Assembly (NCBI GenBank): GCA_017427185.1
Contig: JAFRTJ010000023.1
Coordinates: 22,492 to 86,491, forward strand
Direction of reading: 5' to 3'
Length of the DNA: 64,000 bases
Origin: Bacteroidaceae bacterium
GTDB lineage: Bacteria > Bacteroidota > Bacteroidia > Bacteroidales > Bacteroidaceae
The notes below the pieces were generated by a model. The model was not told the origin of the DNA, made no database searches, and was given only the letters and a program-made list of their open reading frames with translations. Position numbers and translations under genes: made by a program. Each line of letters opens with the position of its first letter. Position 1 is the stretch's first letter. Shown here one piece after another: positions 44,222-52,800 of the stretch.

Positions 44222-44682
44222 TTCTTCTTCTCCGTCTTAAACATCTTGTACAAATCCTTCATCGTGGCAGGTCCTTCCATATAGACCAAAGTAATGCATA
44301 GCTTCCCTTCCTCGTTCCTGTAGCATTGGTAGCAAAGATAAACCTGATCGTCGTGACGCGACGGTAATTTGGTAATGAGATAGGACAAGTATCCTTCCTT
44401 CATTCCGTATTCCTGAACGGAAGGAGCGTTCAACCCTCCGCAATCTTTCAGCACCAGTTCCTCTATTTCACGACACTCTTCATCCCCTGCCTCCATCTTC
44501 AGGCTATGGAATAGTGACAACTTGTATCTTTGGGCTTGCTCACCTTTTACCACGGTTTCCACCATCTGCTTTCGTGGGATGATTTTTCCGTCAAACACGG
44601 AGGCCACGTTCAAATCCTTTTGAGCTATGACACTCAAGAGAGAAGTGCTAAGCAGCAATATGAATAATAAAAGTCGTTTCAT
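44218..44682 (-). CDS. Small secreted protein (DUF6108-like)
   Basis: I chose the ATG at 44682 (154 residues, MKRLLLFILLLSTSLLSVIAQ) because it gives a clear signal peptide; a longer start overlapping the preceding gene would bury it. The mature part (KDLNVASVFDGKIIPRKQMV ... YLSYLITKLPSRHDDQVYLC, in parts) resembles small proteins placed after ECF anti-sigma genes in Bacteroides. The next gene, the LRR protein, overlaps by four bases. It is probably periplasmic and may tune the sigma pathway; this role is inferred only from position. Confidence 0.72.
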   Translation of the reverse strand: MKRLLLFILLLSTSLLSVIAQKDLNVASVFDGKIIPRKQMVETVVKGEQAQRYKLSLFHSLKMEAGDEECREIEELVLKDCGGLNAPSVQEYGMKEGYLSYLITKLPSRHDDQVYLCYQCYRNEEGKLCITLVYMEGPATMKDLYKMFKTEKKK

Positions 44683-44725
44683 CGTATTATCTTGTTTTTT
44701 TTGAATATCCTCTTTCTTTACATCT

Positions 44726-45184
44726 TTACTTCCCAAAGAATTCATTGAGTTGCAGCTCCACTTGGTCGGACTCTGCGCTAGCCATGAAATCCGCCATCGT
44801 GCTTTCCATCATATCGAGAACCTCACTCTGGTTCTTTACTTCCCGACCATATACATAAGCAACCGCATCCTTTTGCTTGTCGCCAGACAGGGAGATGCCC
44901 AACCCAAAGGCAATCACTATCATCGCGGCTATGCTTATCCAGGGCCAAATACGATGGCGCGACGCGACGTTTCGTCGTTCCTGGAGAATTGCATCGTAGA
45001 GCGCGCTCTCATCCTCCTCCATCCAGGTTGCATCACGATCCAGAGGAGAGGCCTTCAGCATGAGAGCCAAAGCTTTCTGTTCAGCGGTGGGACGGGGCTC
45101 GTCTTTCAGCAGCTGAAGCAATTGGCTTTCCTCGGCAGCTGTTGTTTCCCCGTTCAGGTATTTGTGAGTCAATTCTGTTATCAT
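44726..45184 (-). CDS. Putative anti-sigma factor, single-pass membrane protein
   Basis: The 152-residue protein has a cytosolic N-terminal helical part (residues 1-85; ITELTHKYLNGETTAAEESQ resembles the sigma-binding start of FecR-like proteins) and one membrane segment near residues 88-107 (PWISIAAMIVIAFGLGISLS). A short acidic periplasmic tail ends LQLNEFFGK. It starts 11 bases after the ECF sigma gene, the normal place for its anti-sigma partner. It has no FecR or DUF4974 domain, so signal input must differ from classical FecR. Confidence 0.75.
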   Translation of the reverse strand: MITELTHKYLNGETTAAEESQLLQLLKDEPRPTAEQKALALMLKASPLDRDATWMEEDESALYDAILQERRNVASRHRIWPWISIAAMIVIAFGLGISLSGDKQKDAVAYVYGREVKNQSEVLDMMESTMADFMASAESDQVELQLNEFFGK

Positions 45185-45195
45185 TTTTTTCTCTC

Positions 45196-45696
45196 CTATC
45201 TGTTGTGTTTGGTGATATATTCTAATAGTTTTCGTCTGGCAGCCGATAGCTTGGCACTTACGCTCCGCGATGTCATGCCCATCAGGATTGCCATCTGGCC
45301 GACATCAATCTCAGGCTCTTGCTTGAGCAGGAAGAGTCTTCTCTCTGAGGGAGTAAGACTTTCGATGGCCGCTTGCAACAAACGTTTATTCTCCTTTTCC
45401 TCCAGCAAACTGTCGGCGCGATCTCCTGAAGTGACTTGTGGCGCAACCTCGAGCGGGAGCCCAGCTCGCAACTTCTGTTTACGCCACAAGCTGATGCAGA
45501 CATTCTTGGCGATGCGGACGGCTAAAGCTGACAAGGATTCACCCACAGGCAACGAATCGCGACATATCCATAGCCGCATCAAGGCTTCCTGAGCCACATC
45601 CTGAGCCTCCTCCTCATTGTGGAAGAATTCCTTTCCCACTTTCATGAGGAGAGGCCGCAGATGGGCTACATGGGTATTGAATTCTATTGTTGTCAT
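45196..45696 (-). CDS. ECF-type RNA polymerase sigma factor
   Basis: This 166-residue protein has region 2 (LLMKVGKEFFHNEEEAQDVA, with FHNEEEAQDVAQEALMRLW) and region 4 (LLKQEPEIDVGQMAILMGMT, then SRSVSAKLSAARRKLLEYI), typical of Bacteroidetes ECF sigma factors. It heads an operon with an anti-sigma-like protein, a small secreted protein, a BspA-type LRR protein and an outer-membrane barrel. This suggests the sigma factor controls its own surface-protein operon. No clear -33/-7 pair is found upstream, which would agree with control by an ECF-type promoter; this is inference. Confidence 0.9.
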   Translation of the reverse strand: MTTIEFNTHVAHLRPLLMKVGKEFFHNEEEAQDVAQEALMRLWICRDSLPVGESLSALAVRIAKNVCISLWRKQKLRAGLPLEVAPQVTSGDRADSLLEEKENKRLLQAAIESLTPSERRLFLLKQEPEIDVGQMAILMGMTSRSVSAKLSAARRKLLEYITKHNR

Positions 45697-45864
45697 TTCT
45701 TTTGTCGTCTGACCTTATAACGCACAAAACAGGAAATGTTAACAGTCAAAGTGCATTTTTTTGTCATAAAATGCGAAAAAACATGATTCCTTCAGCTTGA
45801 TAAAAAGAAAGAATGCCTTTTCTCCATCAAACCGCGCCATAATCTGGAGGGATAAAACTGGTAA

Positions 45865-46686
45865 CTACTCGTCTAAGAGATAAGGAACTCCATAACCTGA
45901 AATTCCATAAGCCCGGAATTCGCCGTTGATGAACATCACTCTCCACGGATGATAAGCCTTGAGCGCCTCTGCCATTTCTTCGGCAAGTTGGGGAATGTCT
46001 GGCCTGGCTTTCACTTCACATTCCACGAGATTGCCCTGAGCATCCACCCGCGCGTGCTTGATGCTGAAGATGATGCGCTTTTTGCCAGCCAATTCTGGAT
46101 ACCTCTCAACATGTAAAGGGAACATCTTACGGAGTTCGTTACGGTTTTGAGGATTGACCTCGTCAAATGAAAAGCCTTTTACAACGTAATTGTGATATTC
46201 CTTTCTTGCCGTTACCTTTCCCTTTTCTATGCTGAGAATCATCTCTTCCTCGTAGTTCCGATTAAAAGCAGCATGCTCGTAATAGAGCATTTTCCCTGTA
46301 GCCACACGAACCTCACCCGACAGCCAATTGGCCAAGATACGATTCCCTTCGACATACTTGCTGAACACACGAAGCATTGTGTCCGAGGGAATACGCTTAC
46401 TCTTGAGTTTTGGGTCATAGTTTTCATACCTGATGCTGTCCAGGCAGAGCAAATCTTGCTGAATGCTCCAATAGGCGGTGAAGCCGTCCCAGTTCGAAGT
46501 GACGATTGCCCTGTTCTTTGGCAGCACAGCTTCCAAGTCGTGATAAAGCACAGAGTCGGCACCACATGGATTGCCCAAGAGTTCCCATCTTGCACCATCA
46601 ATGAAGATGACGTCGCCCTCCTGCCCCGTAGCATTGGCTATCAAAGCCAGAAACAGGATGGGAAGACACGATAGCAATCTTTTCAT
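45865..46686 (-). CDS. Secreted protein of unknown function (273 aa)
   Basis: The protein has a signal peptide (MKRLLSCLPILFLALIANATG) and a mature part of mixed alpha/beta character. Its C-terminal segment (KHARVDAQGNLVECEVKARP, DIPQLAEEMAEALKAYHPWR) resembles the TonB-C-like domain found in many Bacteroidetes periplasmic proteins. There is no enzyme motif. It stands between the ECF operon and the phosphatase gene on the same strand, 37 bases after the latter, so it may be cotranscribed with it. Role unknown. Confidence 0.75.
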   Translation of the reverse strand: MKRLLSCLPILFLALIANATGQEGDVIFIDGARWELLGNPCGADSVLYHDLEAVLPKNRAIVTSNWDGFTAYWSIQQDLLCLDSIRYENYDPKLKSKRIPSDTMLRVFSKYVEGNRILANWLSGEVRVATGKMLYYEHAAFNRNYEEEMILSIEKGKVTARKEYHNYVVKGFSFDEVNPQNRNELRKMFPLHVERYPELAGKKRIIFSIKHARVDAQGNLVECEVKARPDIPQLAEEMAEALKAYHPWRVMFINGEFRAYGISGYGVPYLLDE

Positions 46687-46723
46687 AACGACGAAATTGG
46701 GGGCACAATAGCCATCGACGATC

Positions 46724-47446
46724 CTATTTTCTCTTCTTCTCGTACTCTTTCCGAGCCTTTTCCATCATCTTCTGGAACTCAGGCTCGGATTGCAGGCGAG
46801 CAAAGGTGATGCTGCTCACCACACGACCCATATCCACGTCGCTCTGATAGTGGAAACCTACGATGACACGGCTCTGCCCCAGCTCGTAAGCCACCTTCAT
46901 GATATCCTCCGTATGAGCCGGATCGATGGCCGTAAGGGCGAGTCCAACCAACCAAGAAGCATGTGTGTGACCGGATGGATAGCTGGTGAAATCGGTGGGA
47001 TTCTCATGGCGAGGCACGCTCGTCGGCTCCTTGTATTGCTGATAGGGGCGAACACGATGGAAATAGGCTTTCGCGCTGGCACCCGCCTGCTGTTCCGTCA
47101 GATGGAGACGCGAGAAGAGACGGTAGAGATGAGGGTACTCGTCAGGCGTCAGCTCACGACCGACCACAGGCGAGAAACGTTTCATGAAATACTCAGCATT
47201 GATGCCGGCATCAGCCACAGCCAGTTGCCCGCGCTCCGTTTCACGAATGGATTTGCCCCATTGGTACTGTGTCCAATCATAGAAGAACTGGGCATCCGTC
47301 AGCTCTGGCGGGTTGGGAATGACTCGCTCCATGTGGGGAGCCTCATCCTTCGTGTAGAAAGGAGTGAACTTCTCGCTCTTGACGCCTTGGGCAAAGAGGT
47401 TTAGGCTGAGCAGCAGGGCAGCTGCAGAAAGATAGAACGTTTTCAT
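46724..47446 (-). CDS. Class A acid phosphatase (PAP2 superfamily)
   Basis: I chose the ATG at 47446 (240 residues), which opens directly with a signal peptide (MKTFYLSAAALLLSLNLFAQ). The class A acid phosphatase motifs are present: KAYFHRVRPYQQY, YPSGHTHASW and GQSRVIVGFHYQSDVDMGR, containing the lysine, arginine, two histidines and aspartate of the active site. It should hydrolyse phosphomonoesters in the periplasm. It is divergent from queD-queE. No phosphate-responsive site is visible. Confidence 0.9.
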   Translation of the reverse strand: MKTFYLSAAALLLSLNLFAQGVKSEKFTPFYTKDEAPHMERVIPNPPELTDAQFFYDWTQYQWGKSIRETERGQLAVADAGINAEYFMKRFSPVVGRELTPDEYPHLYRLFSRLHLTEQQAGASAKAYFHRVRPYQQYKEPTSVPRHENPTDFTSYPSGHTHASWLVGLALTAIDPAHTEDIMKVAYELGQSRVIVGFHYQSDVDMGRVVSSITFARLQSEPEFQKMMEKARKEYEKKRK

Positions 47447-47590
47447 GTGCTTTGAATTCATTAATGTCAAATCGCGCATATCGGATGCGTACTATTTGAA
47501 TGCAATATTAACAAGATTTGCTGAAATATGCAAGAATTTGCCGCGATTTTAACTTAAGTCAAATGATTCGTGACAAATCTGGCGTTTTAT

Positions 47591-47621
47591 TTTGCCAAAT
47601 CAATCGAATATCGTACTTTTG
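47591..47621 (+). promoter_or_regulatory. Promoter of queD-queE
   Basis: TTTG (47591-47594) is 19 bases from TACTTTTG (47614-47621), a full match to the Bacteroidetes consensus. The expected transcript starts near 47628, so the leader is about 55 bases and consists of the hairpin and A-rich tract described next. Confidence 0.8.
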
Positions 47622-47635
47622 TGCCGTAAAATAAA

Positions 47636-47682
47636 GTGTTAGGTTAGAAGCAACCCTAACGATAAACAAAAAAACTTTTAGT
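47636..47682 (+). promoter_or_regulatory. Possible preQ1-I-like riboswitch upstream of queD
   Basis: GTTAGG (47638-47643) pairs with CCTAAC (47655-47660) around the loop TTAGAAGCAAC. An A-rich tail follows, ending ACTTTTAGT just before the ATG. The loop AGAAG (47646-47650) can pair with CUUUU (47675-47679) to form an H-type pseudoknot that would cover the ribosome-binding region, as in preQ1-I riboswitches. The tail is about seven bases longer than in the B. subtilis class, so this could also be a plain hairpin. Confidence 0.35.
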
Positions 47683-48018
47683 ATGTATTACATCAAGAAA
47701 ACCCTCGAGATATCAGGCAGCCACTACCTGAAACTCTCACGCCAGAGCAAGTGCGAGAACTTGCATGGCCACAACTGGATTGTGACCGTCTATTGCAAAG
47801 CAAAGGAACTTGACCAGGACGGCATGCTGGTGGACTTCACGGAAGTGAAAGCCCTCATACACGGATACCTGGACCATCAGGACTTCAACAGTCGCCTCGA
47901 CTTCAACCCCACAGCCGAGAACATCGCACGCTGGATCGTGGATCGCGTCCCCCATTGCTATCGTGCAGATGTGCAGGAAAGCTCAGGCAACATTGCATCC
48001 TACGAACGAGACGAATGA
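47683..48018 (+). CDS. queD: 6-carboxytetrahydropterin synthase
   Basis: The 111-residue protein has the QueD zinc histidines and active site: SGSHYLKL, then CENLHGHNWIVTV with a Cys-His-Gly-His pattern, DFTEVKALIHGYLDHQDFN with the conserved Asp/His and a late Glu in VQESSGN. It makes 6-carboxytetrahydropterin, the second step toward the modified tRNA base queuosine. queE follows 18 bases later, and a promoter and possible riboswitch precede it. The length is normal for the family. Confidence 0.93.
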   Translation: MYYIKKTLEISGSHYLKLSRQSKCENLHGHNWIVTVYCKAKELDQDGMLVDFTEVKALIHGYLDHQDFNSRLDFNPTAENIARWIVDRVPHCYRADVQESSGNIASYERDE

Positions 48019-48036
48019 TCCCTTCCCCTACACAAG

Positions 48037-48615
48037 ATGCTGGTAAATGAGATATTCTACTCCTTGCAAGGCGAGGGGTACTATACTGGAGTTCCTGCCG
48101 TCTTCGTGCGGCTGACAGGCTGCAACCTGCGATGCCCCTTCTGCGACACAGACTTCGACGAAGGCAAGGAGATGAGCGAGGAAGAGATTGTGGCAGAAGT
48201 GAGACGGTTCCCCGCACGTCACGTCGTAATCACAGGCGGCGAACCGACTTTGCAGATCAACAAGCGGCTTACGTTCTTGCTCCACAAGTCAGGAAAGTTC
48301 ATCCAGATTGAGACAAACGGAACCCACGCATTAGACGAGGGTGTCAAAATTGATTGGATCACCTGCTCCCCCAAAAGCATGCCCAACAAGCTGAGGATTC
48401 AGCGCATCGATGAACTGAAGATTATCTATCAGGGAAAGGAACAAGACCTAACGCCCTACGAAACCCTGGGCGCCAAGGAATTCCGTCTGCAACCCTGCGA
48501 CACACAAGACGAAACCCAGAACCAGCGCCTTCTGGAGGAAACCATCCACTACGTCCTGGATCATCCTCAATGGAAGTTATCGCTCCAGACACAAAAAATC
48601 ATCCACGTGCGATAA
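48037..48615 (+). CDS. queE: 7-carboxy-7-deazaguanine synthase
   Basis: This 192-residue radical-SAM enzyme has the cluster-binding CNLRCPFCDTDF near residue 27 (CxxxCxxC in TGCNLRCPFC) and the GGEPTLQ SAM-binding motif near residue 68. The start MLVNEIFYSLQGEGYYTGVP is typical. It makes the 7-deazaguanine core for queuosine from the QueD product. It is the second gene of the queD-queE operon; queC is not in the window. The small size is normal for the Bacteroidetes QueE. Confidence 0.93.
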   Translation: MLVNEIFYSLQGEGYYTGVPAVFVRLTGCNLRCPFCDTDFDEGKEMSEEEIVAEVRRFPARHVVITGGEPTLQINKRLTFLLHKSGKFIQIETNGTHALDEGVKIDWITCSPKSMPNKLRIQRIDELKIIYQGKEQDLTPYETLGAKEFRLQPCDTQDETQNQRLLEETIHYVLDHPQWKLSLQTQKIIHVR

Positions 48616-48616
48616 T

Positions 48617-48634
48617 CAAAGCGGCAAAGCCGAG
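48617..48634. repeat. Dispersed 18-base word with CGGC-AAA-GCCG hairpin
   Basis: CAAAGCGGCAAAGCCGAG is identical to 32861-32878 and contains the small hairpin CGGC-AAA-GCCG. It lies directly after the queE stop. Confidence 0.55.
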
Positions 48635-48652
48635 CGTGGAGGCCCTGAAACC

Positions 48653-48961
48653 TTATTCTCTTTCAGTTCTTTCTTCACGTGCCAATCTTATCTCTTCGTT
48701 AATTTCATCCAATGTCAGGTCAGGGAATAGACCTGCCTCAGCCATAGCTCTTATCTCTCGAAACGCCTTTACCCCCTCATCGTGAATAACATCTTTTTTG
48801 GGGGTGATGCTTACTTCAAAGGGAATGCCACCAAAACTAATCATTCTCCTTACAAATATATTCATAGCGGTGTTTGCACTCATGCCAATCTCGTTACAAA
48901 GTGCATCAAAGCGTTGCTTCACTTCTGAGTCCATCCTTACGGTCATTGATACTTGTGCCAT
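48653..48961 (-). CDS. RelB/DinJ-family antitoxin, no adjacent toxin
   Basis: The 102-residue protein has the ribbon-helix-helix start of RelB/DinJ antitoxins (VSMTVRMDSEVKQRFDALCN, then EIGMSANTAMNIFVRRMI) and a helical toxin-binding tail (ITPKKDVIHDEGVKAFREIR). In intact type II systems a YafQ/RelE-type toxin follows on the same strand. Here the next sequence downstream is queE on the opposite strand, so the antitoxin is an orphan. It may repress its own promoter or neutralise a toxin elsewhere in the genome. Confidence 0.87.
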   Translation of the reverse strand: MAQVSMTVRMDSEVKQRFDALCNEIGMSANTAMNIFVRRMISFGGIPFEVSITPKKDVIHDEGVKAFREIRAMAEAGLFPDLTLDEINEEIRLAREERTERE

Positions 48962-49062
48962 AGTCTTTGTCGTTTAAATCGTTTCTCGATGCAAATTTAA
49001 GCAATTTATTTCATTCTGCAATCATCTTGACGTAAAATATCGTCTTTTTTGAAAAAAAACAA

Positions 49063-49194
49063 TTATTCTTGGCTCCCTAACTCATCACCCATACGATACT
49101 TGATGTCGTAGTTGATGATGAAGTCAAGTTCTTCTTCCGTCAGGCCGTAGAGCTGATAGACAAGGCGATCAATTTCTGATTCATTGTGAATCAT
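49063..49194 (-). pseudogene. C-terminal remnant of a restriction-modification methylase
   Basis: A 43-residue frame starts MIHNESEIDRLVYQLYGLTE and ends RMGDELGSQE. The pattern I-D-x-L-V-Y-x-L-Y-G-L-T-E-E-E is the characteristic end of Eco57I/type IIG restriction-methylases and BREX PglX-like enzymes. The rest of the enzyme is missing, so this is most likely debris of a former restriction system at this defence island; a genuine small protein is less likely. Confidence 0.55.
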
Positions 49195-49292
49195 AGAAAT
49201 GCTTTATTCTGAGTGAGACAGCTGTGTCAGTTCCTAGTGGCTATTGTAAAATGAGAGAAAATGCATAAAGATTGTAGTCAATTACACATTTT

Positions 49293-49865
49293 CTATTTCT
49301 GAGGAACAGAAACATCTCTAGGCCTAGCCTTTTTGAGCTCATCATTAATGTCAGATGAAGCACTAGAGATTGGCGTAAGTTCTCCATACAACAATGGAAT
49401 ATCAAGGGCGCCATTGAGACTCTGTATTTCTCTTTCAAGCTTCTCAAAAGACACAATCGCAGCAGCATCGTTTGGAGAAATCAAGTCTAATGTTTTTCTA
49501 TTTGCAGCTAAGATAACGGCCTGTTGCATCCCCTCTTTTTTACAGACTTTTATAGCATCTAGGATATCTGACCCTAAACTCATTTGGTGTCTGAATGTGA
49601 TTCTAATCCAGGTCTTACCTTTAAAGAAATAGCCAGCTTCTCCTGTCCATCCATTTGAGGTGAAACGTTTGGCTATTACTTCATTTAGATACCGTTGCAT
49701 TCCCTTAGGAGCCGTTTGACCTGATTTCATTTTAGCTTCACGTTCAGCAGCGAATGATACAGATGCATCTTTCCATACATCATCTTGAAGGAGTTCTATT
49801 GCCTCAGCAGTTTCAACTGTTTGCCAGGTCTTTACCCATGGACTTGCTAATAATCTTGTTTTCAT
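49293..49865 (-). CDS. Unknown protein of the GHKL/methyltransferase operon, possible nuclease
   Basis: This 190-residue protein has no signal or membrane segment. A core of GKTWIRITFRHQMSLGSDIL and DAIKVCKKEGMQQAVILAAN suggests a small alpha/beta fold. The strand-helix-strand order with Ile-x-Phe-x-x-Gln and Asp-Ile-Leu-Asp-Ala resembles BglII-type restriction enzymes, but no clear PD-ExK residue set is confirmed. It is the last gene of the operon, 10 bases after the PLD-helicase stop. In this context a restriction nuclease or specificity subunit is plausible; this is inference only. Confidence 0.65.
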   Translation of the reverse strand: MKTRLLASPWVKTWQTVETAEAIELLQDDVWKDASVSFAAEREAKMKSGQTAPKGMQRYLNEVIAKRFTSNGWTGEAGYFFKGKTWIRITFRHQMSLGSDILDAIKVCKKEGMQQAVILAANRKTLDLISPNDAAAIVSFEKLEREIQSLNGALDIPLLYGELTPISSASSDINDELKKARPRDVSVPQK

Positions 49866-49875
49866 AACAGTTGTA

Positions 49876-52800
49876 TTATTTGACCCAGTATATTGGAGCT
49901 GGTTTTAGTTCACATTCTATTGCATATAACAAATTCAACATCTTACTATTCGGCAACATTGGAGGATAACTCGTTAAGACATCATCCCCATTAAGCGCTT
50001 CTTTTAAAATGACTTTTGGGAAACTTGAATGTTTCAACACGTTATTCTTGCCATTCTGATTTATAGAAAAACAAGCAGGACGTTGGTCATAATCTTTGAC
50101 TACTGTTAAGGAGCTATCACAGAAAGAAAAATGATTCCAAATGTCTGATTTCAATGAAACACTTTCTGCCATTCCACTTTTAGAAGTCAGTTTATATCTT
50201 GTTCCATCAGAGGTTTCGAATATTTTGATAATCCCATCATATTTCGTATCAACGAGTTTACAGCATTTAGAGCAGATTGCCAAGAGTCGTTCCCTCATCA
50301 ATTCACTTTCAGAGCCATTTCCTGCTTGGCTCCAAAGTTCCTCAAGCGCGGCTATCTGTTTGGAATTACGTATTTCTAGCAGCTCATTCAACCCTAGATT
50401 CTCATTGTCTTCTCCATTCATGATCGCCGACCTAATCTTTTTGGCAACGACATCAGGAAATTCACCAATGGCAAGATTGCTATTCTCAAGACGTTTCTGA
50501 ATCCGATGATACATGCGGGCTTCGATACTATTGGGGTACCACACATTGTATATTACAACTTCATCAGCAACTTGTCCCAATCGTGCAATACGTCCAACTC
50601 GTTGTTCAAGTCTTGCAGGAGTCCAAGGAACATCTACATTAATCAGTATCCTAGCAGCCTGAAGATTAAGGCCTTCTGATGCGGCATCAGAACAAAAAAC
50701 GATTTTTATTTCTCCAGAAAAGAGACCACGTTTTAAATCATTCTTATCACAAGCTACTTCTTTCCCATTAGAAACGATACAAGATTTAGCGCCAGTATAA
50801 ACACCATATTTATATTGTTTATTCAGCCCTAGAGAATTAAACTCGTCGAGTAGAGCGTCAATTGTATCAGTATACCTAGAGAATACAAGAACCTTATCTT
50901 TCTCCTCTAAACATTTCTTTGCAAGCAAAATAGATTCTTTTATCTTTAGATCCTTACGGCAATCCAATAACGAGTCAGCTCGTTTTATCAAAGGATTTAT
51001 GGAGGTGGATTCTAAGGCAATGGCTTGGTTTAATGCAGATAAATCAACCTTAGAAAGATTTACATCAAACGTATCATCATAACCTTCGTCCAGCAAATCA
51101 TCAAGTTCAAGGTCATCAAAACCGGTCGGATTGTACAGAGCTGGACCTGTGTTTCCTAGATAACGTTTCAAATTAGCTTTTACGCTGTTTATTTTCTCCA
51201 AGCGCCTCTCCAAACTTTTCTTACATGAATAAAGGGAAGAAGCAACTCTTTGTTGGTAACTAACACGCACGAAGCCAATGGATATCTTTCTATCAGGAAA
51301 TAGAATTTCTTCAATGGAGAAACATTTATCAGAAAGATAGTCGTTAACTTTGTTGTAGAACATCTCGACTTCCATAGAATCAGGAATCGAGACTGGAATA
51401 AGTTTTCGGTTAGGGAACTTATATCCTATCTTTGTAAGAGACCACCTTGTATTTCTTATAGTCAACAGATGTGCTGGATGTAGTAGGACTAATAATTGAC
51501 GAATAGTAGACCAGTTCTTTCGAACGAAATCTCCGATAACTGTCGAATCCTTACCTTTAAGCCCAATTAGTTGGGACAAAATTTGCTTTTGGATGTCGTT
51601 TAATCTATCAACAGATGGATTCAAATCATCCATTGTCTTAATCAACATCGCTGCAGCCATGTTCAAGTCAGAAAGGCCTGGGGTCTCAGAACTACCAATC
51701 AAATCTAAAGACTTCATATAGACAATATTCTTTTGCCAAGCTTTAGGCAAACCAAGAAGTTTTAGCATTGAATGATATTCTCCAGGTTCTTTTTGCATGG
51801 GTGTCGCTGTCGCCAAAATAATATGAGGAATCTTGCTGGACACACTCTCCAACATCGAATAGACTTGTGTCTTCTTACTGCTACCTGAAATATCCTTGCT
51901 TACTCTAGCGGAGTGGGCCTCATCAAGGATAAGTAGTTCTGGGAGGCAAGCACCAGTTCTTGAGAAAATGTTTCCATTAGCTCCAGAACCTCTTGCATAT
52001 TGCGCTGACATTAGGATGATATCAGGAGAACCTTTTCCAATGGGGTTAGACGAACCTATATATTTCGTATTACCAAAGGAGTCCACATACGACTTACTGC
52101 CAGAATCAAACCTCCATACATTCAACTTAAAATGTTCTTTCAACTCGTCCTGCCATTGTTTTAATACTGACTTTGGTGTCAATATCAAGACTCTTTTTAT
52201 GTCGCAGTATTTAACCATGAAAGACATTGTTGCCGCAACTTCAAATGTCTTACCTAAACCGACTTCGTCAGAAAATAGTACTCTGACAGGCCATCTGGAA
52301 AGGGCATCAATAACGGCACGTTCCTGATGAACATATAGTGCAGGAATATCACCAGAAACAAAGAAGTTGGATAACATGGAAGATGAGACCTCGATTAAGT
52401 TTTCCCCCTTTGTAAAAATAGACCTTGATACATAATTGGTCCCCAACCCTTGCTTAATGATATCAGCAGTATCTTCTGTGACATCAAGAGTGATGGTGTC
52501 TTCCAACTTATTATTCCATAAAGAATCAAAGAATCCTTCCTGAACAGCTACCGCATCAGATTGCTCCCATGATTTAGCGACCATGATTTGTTCAAAGTTT
52601 CCACCTAACCCAAAGCTCGTTTCATTAGGACTGCCTATTGCTACAATCTTATTACCATCCTCGTCAGCTAATATTAATGTCTTAGGATGAAAAATACCCT
52701 CTCCTATGACATCGGCGGTCTTTATTTCTAAAAGGTTATCTTCTATCATCCAAGCTACAGTAGCCAGTCGTTGTCTCTCTAAGCTATTCTGTATGGATTC

